Below, piece after piece: positions 18,116 to 26,468 of a DNA stretch of 57,514 nt. Both the position numbers and the translations under genes were made by a program. Source of the stretch: Candidatus Nomurabacteria bacterium (GTDB lineage: Bacteria > Patescibacteriota > Saccharimonadia > Saccharimonadales > Saccharimonadaceae); contig JAISBI010000022.1 of NCBI GenBank assembly GCA_031266275.1, positions 1-57,514 on the forward strand, written 5' to 3'. The stretch's first letter is position 1, and each line of letters opens with the position of its first letter. The notes below the pieces were generated by a model, which saw only the letters and a list, made by a program, of their open reading frames with translations, did not search any database and was not told the origin of the DNA.

Positions 18116-18194
18116 TTTCTTAGATTCACCGATTAAGCCGGCGAATGACGGGTTTTAGAAAATATAGCAAAATAACAAATAATCTCTGAAATTC

Positions 18195-18223
18195 TTGCAT
18201 TCTGGACAAATTTCTGCTATAAT
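18195..18223 (+). promoter_or_regulatory. Promoter of a candidate small RNA
   Basis: TTGCAT at 18195-18200, a 17-nt spacer and TATAAT at 18218-18223. The sequence downstream has no usable reading frame, only hairpins and a terminator. Confidence 0.65.
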
Positions 18224-18229
18224 AGGGGT

Positions 18230-18322
18230 AATGCAGTGACTGGTAAGTTACATTAAGTTGTAGCGGCATGCGTGAATTCGTATGCAGGTCATCGCGCCAA
18301 GGAAGTCCATCAGGGCTTTTTT
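18230..18322 (+). ncRNA. Candidate small RNA, about 93 nt, unknown family
   Basis: Bounded by a good promoter and a Rho-independent terminator. Three hairpins are visible: TAATG-CAG-TGACT/AGTTA-CATTA with a 3-nt bulge; GCATGCG/CGTATGC with loop TGAATT (one G-U); and the terminator stem AAGTCC/GGGCTT (18303-18308/18313-18318) with six T at 18317-18322. It does not carry the SRP RNA tetraloop consensus, the tmRNA ends or 6S features that I know. It ends 12 nt before the convergent gene at 18334. Confidence 0.6.
18303..18322 (+). terminator. Terminator of the candidate small RNA
   Basis: AAGTCC-ATCA-GGGCTT with one G-U pair, followed by TTTT. The T-run overlaps the end of the stem. Confidence 0.7.
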
Positions 18323-18333
18323 GTTTAGGCCAA

Positions 18334-18969
18334 CTACCCTCGTCCGCTCATTATTTTGCCATAACTGTCGAGGCCTTTGGCGGCTTCAATTAATTTTTCA
18401 ATATCGTATGATTCATCGCGATATTTGCCATTCAAAACGCCGTATTCGTTGATTTCGACCATCCTTTTTCGAGCGTTTTTTATAGCAATCGCCGTCATCG
18501 TGTTGATATATTCGGTTTTATCTAGGTTTTGAACATCATGTTCGGCCAGAGTTTGTCTATTGATTTCCGCAATTGGCAAAAGCGTCGGCGTCTTTATTCC
18601 ACCTGCTTGCTTTTTGTGATAGACGAGGAGGTTATTGTGGGCTAAACTTTCAATTTCATCGGCGTTGTTGATAGACATGCTAATCAAGCTAAGCATTGGC
18701 AGTGCATAAAAAACCGCCAGAGATTGATTTTTGGTGTTTGCTATAAATTCTGCCACATCGATGCCTTTCGCGTGCATGGTTGCGACATGTCCGATGGCTT
18801 TATAATCTCTCCCGTTGGCACTAATAGTGTTATGGTGAAACAGGGTTTGGATGCCGTAATTGTCGTGCAATGTGTTAATCGCTTGGCGCGCTTTAGCGTC
18901 ACGGTCATCGCCGCTGGTGCCGTATAATTTGGCATTGAAACCTTTTTGAAATTGAAAATTATTCATCAT
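18334..18969 (-). CDS. Hypothetical protein, 211 aa
   Basis: Not recognised. A soluble, mostly helical protein without a signal peptide. A central hydrophobic stretch (SLAVFYALPMLSLISMSI, about residues 85-105) may be a buried helix rather than a membrane segment. The start is taken at 18969, 6-8 nt after a minus-strand TATAAT; a second in-frame ATG follows immediately at 18966. It is followed on the same strand by no gene, and preceded by the XRE-MurA gene with its own promoter. Confidence 0.65.
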   Translation of the reverse strand: MMNNFQFQKGFNAKLYGTSGDDRDAKARQAINTLHDNYGIQTLFHHNTISANGRDYKAIGHVATMHAKGIDVAEFIANTKNQSLAVFYALPMLSLISMSINNADEIESLAHNNLLVYHKKQAGGIKTPTLLPIAEINRQTLAEHDVQNLDKTEYINTMTAIAIKNARKRMVEINEYGVLNGKYRDESYDIEKLIEAAKGLDSYGKIMSGRG

Positions 18970-19019
18970 TCTGCTATTATAGCACATTTTTCAATAAAAA
19001 TCAAGACGGATTGTGAGGC

Positions 19020-20537
19020 TCAGCTCCGAATTGTCTCAATACGTGCGCCGAGTGCATTGAGGCGTTCGGCGAAGTCGGCGTAGCCGCGTTTGATGTTATA
19101 GACGTCGCGCAGGATTGATTTGCCGGAGGCTGCCATCATCGCAATTAATATTACAACGCTAGGACGCAGGGCCGGCGGAGCGACGATGTCGGCGGACTGC
19201 CAATCGGTCGGGCCGAAAATATAGACGCGATGTGGGTCGACCAGTTCGACGTGTGCGCCGAGCGGCATCAGGTCGGTGAAATAAATTGCCCGATTTTCGT
19301 AGCTCCAATCGTGCACTAACGTGCGACCTTTCGCCATCGTGGCGACCAGCCCCAGAAACGGCAGGTTGTCCATGTTGATGCCCGGAAACGGCATGGCGTG
19401 GAGTTTGTCTTTCGGCGCGTGCAGGCGGCTTTTCAGCACTGTGATGTCGACCAGCCGAGTCTTTTCATTGCGCGACAGGTACTCGTCGCTCATTTCATAT
19501 TCCAAGCCCATTTCTTCCAATTTTTGCAACTCTAGTTCCATAAATTCAATCGGCACGCGGTTAATCGTCAATATACTATTCGTTACTAACGCCGCCGCGA
19601 CGAAAGTCATTGCTTCGATTGGGTCTTCGGAAATGTGATATTCGACGTTTTTGTTTATTTCCGGCAGGCCCTCGATTTTCAATGTCGTCGTGCCGATGCC
19701 GCGAATTTTGACGCCGAGTTTTTGCAGAAAGAAGCAAACGTCTTGCACCATGTAGTTCGGGCTGGCGTTGCGAACGATGGTTTGAAATGGGAAAAGCGCC
19801 GCCGCCATGACGACGTTTTCGGTCGCGGTGTCGCCACGCTCGCTCAAAACTATCGCTCGGCCGGAGCGGGCTTTGCGCACCAGCGCGCAATGTCTATGTT
19901 CGGTAGTTTCGATTTCTAGGCCGAAATATTTTAGCGCATTCAAATGCGGCTCTATGGTGCGCAGGCCCAGCGAACAGCCGCCAGAAAACGGCAATTCGAA
20001 TTTTTCATATTGTGCTAAAAGTGGGCCGAGAAACATCAAGATGGAGCGGGTGCGTTGGGCGGCATAGACGTCGATGTCTTCCAGTCGCAATCGTTTGGGG
20101 TGCTGGATTTCCAAATCGTTTTTGTTGACCCATTTGACATGGCTACCGAGACTCGTCAATACTTCGATGATGCGATAAACTTCTTCGATGCGTGCGACGT
20201 TGCGCAGGGTGGTTTTGCCTTTGTTTAATAGCGACGCGCAGAGCAGGCCGACGGCCGCGTTTTTCGAAGTGTTGACCGTGACGGCGCCGGATAATTTGGT
20301 CGGGCCGACGACTTTGAAATTTATTTTGCCGGTATTATTGATTTGCAAAATGTCTTGGCCCAAAGCTTCGGAGATTTGGTCGAGCATCTCGATGCTGATA
20401 TTGCGCGCGCCGTTTTCGATTTGATTGATGGCGCTTTGGCTGGTGCCGACGCGGCGAGCCAGCTCACTCTGCGTCAATTTTTGCGCTTTGCGCGTGTCTG
20501 ATATAATTTTGCCAATTTTCTTCTTATAGTTTGTCAT
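19020..20537 (-). CDS. murA: XRE-family HTH domain fused to MurA
   Basis: A 505-residue fusion. Residues 1-65 are an XRE/Cro HTH domain (IISDTRKAQKLTQSELARRV, then GTSQSAINQIENG). From about residue 72 it is UDP-GlcNAc 1-carboxyvinyltransferase (MurA/EPT fold), the first committed enzyme of peptidoglycan synthesis. Catalytic positions are kept: Lys-Asn in NTSKNAAVG (E. coli K22-N23), Cys in FSGGCSLGLR (C115) and Asp in PFPGINMDNLPF (D305). Start by the ATG, 9 nt after a TAAAAT box. A perfect palindrome spans the promoter, so the fusion may repress itself in response to substrate or product; that is inference. Divergent from lysS. Confidence 0.93.
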   Translation of the reverse strand: MTNYKKKIGKIISDTRKAQKLTQSELARRVGTSQSAINQIENGARNISIEMLDQISEALGQDILQINNTGKINFKVVGPTKLSGAVTVNTSKNAAVGLLCASLLNKGKTTLRNVARIEEVYRIIEVLTSLGSHVKWVNKNDLEIQHPKRLRLEDIDVYAAQRTRSILMFLGPLLAQYEKFELPFSGGCSLGLRTIEPHLNALKYFGLEIETTEHRHCALVRKARSGRAIVLSERGDTATENVVMAAALFPFQTIVRNASPNYMVQDVCFFLQKLGVKIRGIGTTTLKIEGLPEINKNVEYHISEDPIEAMTFVAAALVTNSILTINRVPIEFMELELQKLEEMGLEYEMSDEYLSRNEKTRLVDITVLKSRLHAPKDKLHAMPFPGINMDNLPFLGLVATMAKGRTLVHDWSYENRAIYFTDLMPLGAHVELVDPHRVYIFGPTDWQSADIVAPPALRPSVVILIAMMAASGKSILRDVYNIKRGYADFAERLNALGARIETIRS

Positions 20538-20546
20538 AATCTCCAC

Positions 20547-20572
20547 ATTTTATATCATATTTGATATAAAAT
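20547..20572. promoter_or_regulatory. Palindromic operator over the XRE-murA promoter
   Basis: A perfect 11-bp inverted repeat, ATTTTATATCA (20547-20557) and TGATATAAAAT (20562-20572), with spacer TATT. On the minus strand it runs from the -10 box (TAAAAT, 20547-20552) into the -35 box (TTGATT, 20570-20575), so a bound protein would block RNA polymerase. The XRE domain of the adjacent gene is the obvious candidate to bind it. Confidence 0.7.
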
Positions 20573-20578
20573 CAAGAT

Positions 20579-20607
20579 TTGACTGTTGAGCGCGATTATA
20601 GTAGAAT
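20579..20607 (+). promoter_or_regulatory. lysS promoter
   Basis: TTGACT (20579-20584), a 17-nt spacer, TAGAAT (20602-20607), then 9 nt to the lysS ATG. No Shine-Dalgarno is present. The operator for the divergent murA gene ends 6 nt upstream of this -35, so both genes could respond to it. Confidence 0.7.
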
Positions 20608-20616
20608 GTATACACT

Positions 20617-22119
20617 ATGGCTACAATGAAAGAATTTCGCGACGAGCGAATTAAAAAACTGAATGAAATCAAAGCTTTGGGTATTAATCCGTATCCGGCG
20701 CAAACTCATCGCACTAATATGATTGGCGACGTGACGGGCGACTTCGAAAAATTCGAGGGCCGAAAAATCACGGTGGCTGGGCGCATTTCTGGCATCCGCA
20801 AATTTGGCAAAATAGCTTTTGTCGTGGTGCGCGATTTTTCCGGCGAGATGCAGCTGTTTTTGAAAGACGGCGAAATCGATGGCAGCGACAAAGAAAGCTT
20901 CGGGCTGGACAATTTGAATTTGCTCGATACCGGCGATTTCGTGGAAGCGACAGGCGCCGTCGGTAAGACTAAAACTGGCGAAGTTTCGGTCATCGTGCGC
21001 AAGCTGAGGTTGCTATCCAAAGCGCTGCGTCCCATGCCGGTCAACCATCAAGAATTTTCTGACAAAGAAGAGCGCTTCCGCCGCCGTTACATCGACATCA
21101 ATGTCAACCAAAATGTGCGCGACCGTTTCGTCCGCCGTTCGAAGTTTTGGCAGGCCACGCGCCAGTATCTGCTCGATGCCGGATTCATCGAAATTAACAT
21201 ACCGGTTTTGGAGCATACGACGGGCGGAGCTGATGCTAATCCGTTCGTGACCCACATGGACGCTTTGGACGAAGATTTTTATCTGAGAATTTCGCATGAA
21301 TTGCCGCTCAAAAGGTTGATTGGCGCTGGTTATGAAAAAGTTTTCGACATCGGTCCGCGCTTCCGCAACGAAGGCGTCGACGACGAACATTTGCCGGAGC
21401 ATATTGCGATGGAAAGTTACGCGGCGTTCGAAGATTATAACGATGGAATTGAATTTTACGAGGGCATGATTAAATACACGGCCCAAGAAACATGGGGCAC
21501 ATTGAAATTCAAAAACGACGACATGGAAGTCGATTTGGCGGGCGAATGGCCGCGCGTCAAATACGCCGACATCATGAAAGAAAAATTTGACATCGATGTG
21601 TTCGACCCAGACGAAAAACTTTTGCGCAAGATTTTGCAGGACCACAAAGTCGATTTGTCGGGCGACGTCTCGACAGCGCGCATGCTCGACAATGTTTGGA
21701 AGTTGATTCGAAAAGATAGCGCTGGGCCGTTTTGGTTAATCCATGAACCTTTGGAAATTTCTCCGTTGGCCAAACGTTCGCACGAAGACCCGCGCGTCAC
21801 CGAGCGCTTCCACCCGATAATTTTTGGCACGGAAATGGGTAATGGTTTTTCGGAGTTGAACGATCCGGTCGATCAGTTGGAGCGTTTCGTCGAACAGCAA
21901 GGCATGCGCGATGCTGGTGATGATGAGGCGATGATGTTGGACATTGACTTTGTCGAAATGTTGGAATACGGACTGCCGCCGACTTGTGGCTGGGGCAATA
22001 GCGAGCGCAATTTTTGGTTGTTTGAGGGCGTGTCTGGCCGAGAGGGCGTGCCGTTTCCCCATATGAAACACGAAATATCTGAGACCACCAAGTCAATTTA
22101 TCCTGATTTGAAACTGTAA
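20617..22119 (+). CDS. lysS: Lysyl-tRNA synthetase, class II
   Basis: A 500-residue class II synthetase. The N-terminal OB-fold anticodon-binding domain (about residues 50-140) contains VAGRISGIRKFGKIAFVVV. The catalytic core has motif 2 region VFDIGPRFRNEG and HLPEHIAMESYAAF, and GTEMGNGFSELNDP. The motif 3 region reads PPTCGWGNSERNFWLFEG, where most bacterial LysRS have GIGIDRL; the motif 3 Arg is still present, so this looks like a lineage-specific variant. Separate promoter; divergent from XRE-murA. Confidence 0.94.
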   Translation: MATMKEFRDERIKKLNEIKALGINPYPAQTHRTNMIGDVTGDFEKFEGRKITVAGRISGIRKFGKIAFVVVRDFSGEMQLFLKDGEIDGSDKESFGLDNLNLLDTGDFVEATGAVGKTKTGEVSVIVRKLRLLSKALRPMPVNHQEFSDKEERFRRRYIDINVNQNVRDRFVRRSKFWQATRQYLLDAGFIEINIPVLEHTTGGADANPFVTHMDALDEDFYLRISHELPLKRLIGAGYEKVFDIGPRFRNEGVDDEHLPEHIAMESYAAFEDYNDGIEFYEGMIKYTAQETWGTLKFKNDDMEVDLAGEWPRVKYADIMKEKFDIDVFDPDEKLLRKILQDHKVDLSGDVSTARMLDNVWKLIRKDSAGPFWLIHEPLEISPLAKRSHEDPRVTERFHPIIFGTEMGNGFSELNDPVDQLERFVEQQGMRDAGDDEAMMLDIDFVEMLEYGLPPTCGWGNSERNFWLFEGVSGREGVPFPHMKHEISETTKSIYPDLKL

Positions 22120-22179
22120 TATGGTTTTTAGACGATTTTCCCTCGCGATAAGCGACTGTTTTATGTTATAATTTTTGAT

Positions 22180-23829
22180 ATGGCACGCGAAAAAGTAGCA
22201 AAAAAAATCAGTCGGACTTTGGCTCGGGCAAATAGCGCCGTTAATATCAAAACGGCAGCGACTTTGTTGGCGACGTCAACTTTGATTTCTGGGTTGCTCG
22301 GGTTTTATCGCGACCGGTTGCTAAATTCGATGTATCTCGACACTTATAAAGTCGGCATCGACGCTTATACGGTGTCGTTCACTATTCCGGACTTCATGTA
22401 TTTTATTTTGGTGTCGGGCGCTCTGTCGGTGACGTTCATTCCGGTTTTTAATCAAAGATTTTTGAACGGCAATAAAGAGTCGGCTTGGCAATTGTCGAGT
22501 TCGGTTTTGAATTTTTTGGCGCTGGCGACGTTTTTCGCATCGATTTTGATTATCATTTTTGCGCCGCTTTTGGTGCAGTATGTGGTCGGACCGGGACTGG
22601 ACGAAACCGGACAGCATTTGGCGACCGCCATGATGCGCGTCATCGCGGTCAATCCGATGATTTTTGCAGTGGCGACGGTTTTGTCGTCGATGCAGCAAGC
22701 TGTCGGGCGCTTCGTGTTTTTCGCGCTAAGTCCAGCGCTGTATAATATTGGCATTATTTTCGGTGCGTTAGTTTTGACTAATGGCATCAATATCGGCGGC
22801 TGGCAGATATTCGAGGGCGGCATCATGGGCGTGGCGCTGGGTGTGGTATTGGGTGCGATTTTGCAATTGATTGTGTCGTCGATGGGTCTGGCGGGGCTTG
22901 ATTTCAAATATGAATTCAAAGTGTTTTGGAAGAATTTGGGTTTTCGTAGGGTCCTGAAATTGCTGCCGGCGCGGTCGGCCGATCAAGGATTGGACTATGT
23001 TTCGAGTTTGGTCGATACCAACTTGGCGTCGCGCATGGCGGAGGGCACGGTGCGGTCGTATAATCAAGCCATGACGTTGCATCAAATGCCGATAAATCTC
23101 ATCGGCATCGCAATTTCTACGGCGGCGTTCCCGCAGATGACGGAGCGAATTTCGCAGGGCCGGCCGGACTTGTTTGCCAAAGAATTGCGCACGGTGCTCA
23201 GGGTGATTATCTGGCTGGCTCTGCCGGTCGCCGTCATATTTTTCTCGGCCCGCCGCTACATAGTTTCGGTCATCGTCAAAGACGGCAACGAGCTCATTGC
23301 GTCGTTGCTGGCGGTTTTGTCCATCGTCATATTGGTGCGGTCGATTTTCTATCTCGCGTCGCGCAGTTTTTACGCCCAGCAAGACACCAAAACGCCGCTC
23401 GTCATATCGTTCGTGACGATTGCCATCGCTGTCACTTGCGCGATTGTTTTCACGCAAGTTTTAGGCATGGGCGCGGAGGGATTGGCATTGGCGCAGATGA
23501 TTTGGGCGATTTTGGAAGTGTCGATATTGTTCATATTGATGCAGGCCCGCATCAAAGGTCTTTTCACGGTTGATTTTTGGTCGGCGGTTTTTCGCATGAT
23601 TATTTCCGCGATAATCGTCGGTGTGTTGGCTTATGTTTTGGCGAACTTGTTGGACCTCAGTTTTGACGACCAAACTTTGATGACTGTGGTGCCGAAATTG
23701 CTGGTCATCACGATTGTTTCACTGGCCGTATATTTATTATTATCCAAGATTTTTCGTTTGGATGAGGTCAATCCGGTGGTGAACTTTTTGAAGAGAATTT
23801 TGTTTGGGCGGTTCAAATATGATAAGTAA
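22180..23829 (+). CDS. murJ: Lipid II flippase MurJ (MviN)
   Basis: A 549-residue MOP-superfamily membrane protein with about 14 helices, moving lipid II across the membrane. Family stretches: STLISGLLGFYRDRLL near residue 35, FVLVSGA-like FILVSGALSVTFIPVFNQ near 70, and LHQMPINLIGIAISTAAFPQ. TATAAT lies about 9 nt before the ATG. The stop overlaps the rnpA start by 11 nt, so murJ-rnpA-lepA(N) probably form one coupled operon. Confidence 0.94.
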   Translation: MAREKVAKKISRTLARANSAVNIKTAATLLATSTLISGLLGFYRDRLLNSMYLDTYKVGIDAYTVSFTIPDFMYFILVSGALSVTFIPVFNQRFLNGNKESAWQLSSSVLNFLALATFFASILIIIFAPLLVQYVVGPGLDETGQHLATAMMRVIAVNPMIFAVATVLSSMQQAVGRFVFFALSPALYNIGIIFGALVLTNGINIGGWQIFEGGIMGVALGVVLGAILQLIVSSMGLAGLDFKYEFKVFWKNLGFRRVLKLLPARSADQGLDYVSSLVDTNLASRMAEGTVRSYNQAMTLHQMPINLIGIAISTAAFPQMTERISQGRPDLFAKELRTVLRVIIWLALPVAVIFFSARRYIVSVIVKDGNELIASLLAVLSIVILVRSIFYLASRSFYAQQDTKTPLVISFVTIAIAVTCAIVFTQVLGMGAEGLALAQMIWAILEVSILFILMQARIKGLFTVDFWSAVFRMIISAIIVGVLAYVLANLLDLSFDDQTLMTVVPKLLVITIVSLAVYLLLSKIFRLDEVNPVVNFLKRILFGRFKYDK

Positions 23830-24154
23830 AAAGTATCGTTTTCACGGGCATGGCAGCTTGAAATACATGTTCGCCAACGGCGAGCAGGTTCGCACGAAAT
23901 ATTTTGGGCTGAGATTTGTGCGAAACAGTCGCCGTCAGGCGCCGCGCATTGCTGTCATCGTTTCGAAAAAAGTTTTCAAATCGGCCGTCAAACGCAACCG
24001 CATTCGTCGCCGGATTTTTGAAACCATTCGTTTGAATTTTGATTTTTCGAAAAACATCGATTTTTCTATCACGGTATTTTCGCCGGAAGTTTTGATGGCG
24101 CCGTCGGCTGAGTTGACGAAGCAGATTAAAAAGGTATTGGCGGGTATTAAGTGA
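23819..24154 (+). CDS. rnpA: Ribonuclease P protein component
   Basis: A 111-residue basic protein with the RnpA signature: [16 protein letters not shown] at the start and the helix [17 protein letters not shown] near residues 58-75. It binds RNase P RNA and helps it to process tRNA 5' ends. The ATG at 23819 lies inside the murJ 3' end; the longer frame from 23804 is not preferred. The usual neighbours rpmH, yidC and dnaA are absent. The TGA overlaps the ATG of the lepA N-terminal half (TGATG). Confidence 0.92.
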   Translation: MISKKYRFHGHGSLKYMFANGEQVRTKYFGLRFVRNSRRQAPRIAVIVSKKVFKSAVKRNRIRRRIFETIRLNFDFSKNIDFSITVFSPEVLMAPSAELTKQIKKVLAGIK

Positions 24155-24996
24155 TGGAGCACATTCGAAATTTTTGTATCATAGCGCACATTGATCATGG
24201 CAAGTCGACGCTGGCTGATAGAATGATGGAATTGACCGGCACGGTCGAAAAACGCGAGATGAAATCGCAACTGCTAGACTCGATGGAGCTGGAGCGTGAG
24301 CGTGGAATTACTATTAAATTAGCGCCGGTGCGCATGCGCTGGCAGGACTATGATTTGAACTTGATTGATACGCCCGGCCATGTCGATTTTAGCTACGAAG
24401 TTTCGCGCAGCTTGGCGGCCTGCGAGGGCGCGGTGTTGGTGGTGGACGCGTCGCAGGGTATTCAGGCCCAGACTTTAGCCAATGTTTATCTTGCGATGGA
24501 GCAGGATTTGACCATAGTTCCGGTGTTGAATAAAATTGATTTGCCGGCGGCTGACGTGGCGCGAGTAAGTAAGGAGATTATAAATTTGCTTGGCTGCGAC
24601 GAGTCGGACATTTTGAAAATCAGTGCCAAAACCGGCGAGGGTGTGGAACAAGTTTTGAGCGCCGTGATAGAACGAATTCCGTCGCCCAAAGGCCAGCCGA
24701 AAAGTCCAACTCGGGCTTTGATTTTCGATAGTTATTACGATGATTATCGTGGCGTGATTTTGTACGTTCGCGTGGTCGATGGTGAAATCCGGCGGAACGA
24801 CGAGGTCAAAATGCTGGCTACCGGCGCGCACGGCCTAGCCCTCGAAGTCGGTCATCTTTCTCCGAAAATGACCGCTGACCCAGTGCTTGCTACCGGTGAA
24901 ATCGGCTACATTGTTACTAACCTCAAAACTACCCGCGACGCTAAAGTTGGCGATACGGTGACGCTCAAGAAATATTTTGACGGAGATAAAAAATGA
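24154..24996 (+). CDS. lepA: Elongation factor 4 (LepA), N-terminal half: G domain + domain II
   Basis: A 280-residue protein with the complete GTPase domain: G1 [13 protein letters not shown], switch [11 protein letters not shown]3 DTPGHVDF, G4 NKID, G5 SAKTG. Domain II follows and ends [12 protein letters not shown] plus nine residues. LepA is normally about 600 residues; the missing part (domains III, V and CTD) is encoded at 31647-32609. The two products sum to 600 residues. The break is at the loop between domain II and III, not within a fold, and no frame damage is seen. The stop overlaps the next ATG (ATGA). Confidence 0.95.
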   Translation: MEHIRNFCIIAHIDHGKSTLADRMMELTGTVEKREMKSQLLDSMELERERGITIKLAPVRMRWQDYDLNLIDTPGHVDFSYEVSRSLAACEGAVLVVDASQGIQAQTLANVYLAMEQDLTIVPVLNKIDLPAADVARVSKEIINLLGCDESDILKISAKTGEGVEQVLSAVIERIPSPKGQPKSPTRALIFDSYYDDYRGVILYVRVVDGEIRRNDEVKMLATGAHGLALEVGHLSPKMTADPVLATGEIGYIVTNLKTTRDAKVGDTVTLKKYFDGDKK

Positions 24997-25682
24997 GTAA
25001 ACCTGAACCAAAAACCACTCGTGATATTGAAGAAATCTTTGAATTTTTGACGTTGGCCGAAAAACTAAAAACTATTAAACGTGACAATCTCAAATCAAAC
25101 GGTGAGTTTGAAACTGACGCAGACCATAGTTGGATGTTGGCGCTGATGGCGATATTATTTGAGCCGAAGTTGAAGCACAAGGTGGACATGGCGCGCGTGA
25201 TGAAACTAGCCGTCGTGCATGACTTGGCGGAGGCAGAGACGGGTGATGTGTCGTTGCATGAGCAATTCAGCGCCGATGGAGTGAAAGAGGCGAAAGACCA
25301 AGCAGAGCTCGAAGCCATGACTAAGACTTGCAAGTTATTGCCTAAAAAGCTCGGAGATGAAATTTATGACCTTTGGCGAGAATACGAAGACCGAAAGACT
25401 CCGGAGGCGAAATACGTCAAAGCGCTAGATAAATTGGAGGCTACATTTCAATCGTTAATGTTTGAGGACATCAGATATTGGGAGCGTTATGGTGACGGAA
25501 AAATTTACTACGATATCGTTCTAAAAGACAAAAAGAAATTGTATTATGAACACGAAGAAAGCCTCGTGGTTTTTGGTGAGAAGCTGAAGGAAGTTACCCG
25601 TGAGAAAATGTTGGCGGCCGGGTTGGATTTGACAGAGTATGACGAGGATAAAAATGAGAGTTCTAGAATCGGCGCCAATTAA
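24993..25682 (+). CDS. HD-domain hydrolase (YfbR/HDDC2-like)
   Basis: A 229-residue HD-superfamily phosphohydrolase. Metal ligands are visible as the His in [11 protein letters not shown] (about residue 45), the HD pair in [12 protein letters not shown] (about 75) and Asp in VKALDKLEA (about 148). The order matches HDDC2/YfbR 5'-deoxynucleotidases, which act on dNMPs. First gene of the insert inside lepA, translationally coupled to the lepA N-half (ATGA) and overlapping the NUDIX gene, so it could be co-expressed with murJ-rnpA-lepA(N). Confidence 0.85.
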   Translation: MSKPEPKTTRDIEEIFEFLTLAEKLKTIKRDNLKSNGEFETDADHSWMLALMAILFEPKLKHKVDMARVMKLAVVHDLAEAETGDVSLHEQFSADGVKEAKDQAELEAMTKTCKLLPKKLGDEIYDLWREYEDRKTPEAKYVKALDKLEATFQSLMFEDIRYWERYGDGKIYYDIVLKDKKKLYYEHEESLVVFGEKLKEVTREKMLAAGLDLTEYDEDKNESSRIGAN

Positions 25683-26172
25683 ACAAAAACCAGACAAGGC
25701 GCGGGCCATCATTTTTGACCGCGAACAAAACGTTGTGGTTGTCGACTACGATGGTTGCTTGATGTTTCCGGGTGGGAAGTTGGACGACGGTGAAATTGCT
25801 CGTACGGCAGTTACTCGTGAGGTTAAAGAAGAGCTCGGCCTTATTATATCTGATGGCCAAAAACTTTTTACCTTTAGACAGAACCGCAAAAATTATCCAG
25901 AGCGTGATGGCACGATTACACCGCAGCGGTTGGTTGAAACTGACTACTTCCTTTTCTACCAGCCAATAATTGAATTTGGCGAGCGGCAGTTGACCAACAA
26001 GGAAAAACTCGGTAAAGTTGTCGTGAAAAAAGTAAGGCTTGGTAAATTGTTAAATTTTATAACTGAACACCAAAGCGATAATGAGCGTTGGCCGTTTTTC
26101 GAGCAAGAGATTATGACTGTGGCAAAACGATTGGTGGAATCAGCAGTGCAATTAGAGGAAATGAAATATTAA
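25654..26172 (+). CDS. NUDIX hydrolase
   Basis: A 172-residue protein with a perfect Nudix box (G-x5-E-x7-REVKEELGL) in FPGGKLDDGEIARTAVTREV and the following residues, near position 42. NUDIX enzymes cleave nucleoside diphosphates linked to another group. The exact substrate cannot be read from sequence. The start at 25654 follows GAGG at a proper distance; an ATG at 25639 would extend the overlap with the HD gene. HD nucleotidase plus NUDIX suggests a nucleotide-pool clean-up pair, which is inference. Confidence 0.9.
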   Translation: MRVLESAPIKQKPDKARAIIFDREQNVVVVDYDGCLMFPGGKLDDGEIARTAVTREVKEELGLIISDGQKLFTFRQNRKNYPERDGTITPQRLVETDYFLFYQPIIEFGERQLTNKEKLGKVVVKKVRLGKLLNFITEHQSDNERWPFFEQEIMTVAKRLVESAVQLEEMKY

Positions 26173-26175
26173 ATT

Positions 26176-26410
26176 TTACCTCTCGGCTTTCGGCGTATTT
26201 GCCATACCTTTTTCTGAAATTATGTTGAAGTAAACACTGAATTTATTATCAGGATATGTTTTGTTTAAATTAGCAATGATAGACTCAGAGCTTGCGCAGC
26301 TACCCGCTTAATGTCTTTTGCGACAGAATTCAATAACTCATTTTGTTCTTTGACGATGAATAAATTTTTATAAGCACCGTTGCATTTCCTTTCTTGACTT
26401 AGTATTAGAT
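26176..26410 (-). pseudogene. Possible decayed coding fragment
   Basis: The 296-nt gap after the NUDIX gene has no plus-strand gene. On the minus strand two adjacent frames read like protein if joined by one frameshift: about 38 codons ending NSVAKDIKRVAAQ, then ANLNKTYPDNKFSVYFNII and a short tail ending NTPKAER-stop at 26176. No start codon or Shine-Dalgarno is apparent. It could be the remnant of a gene broken during assembly of this island, or chance in AT-rich DNA. Confidence 0.3.
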
Positions 26411-26468
26411 TTTAGTTTTAATTTTACCACTTAACCGTCTTAAAGTAAAAGTATGCTAGAATAACGGT

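Noticed and set aside
23819-24154. Chromosome origin near rnpA
   Set aside because: No dnaA, rpmH or yidC and no DnaA-box cluster was seen around rnpA; the neighbours are murJ and lepA.
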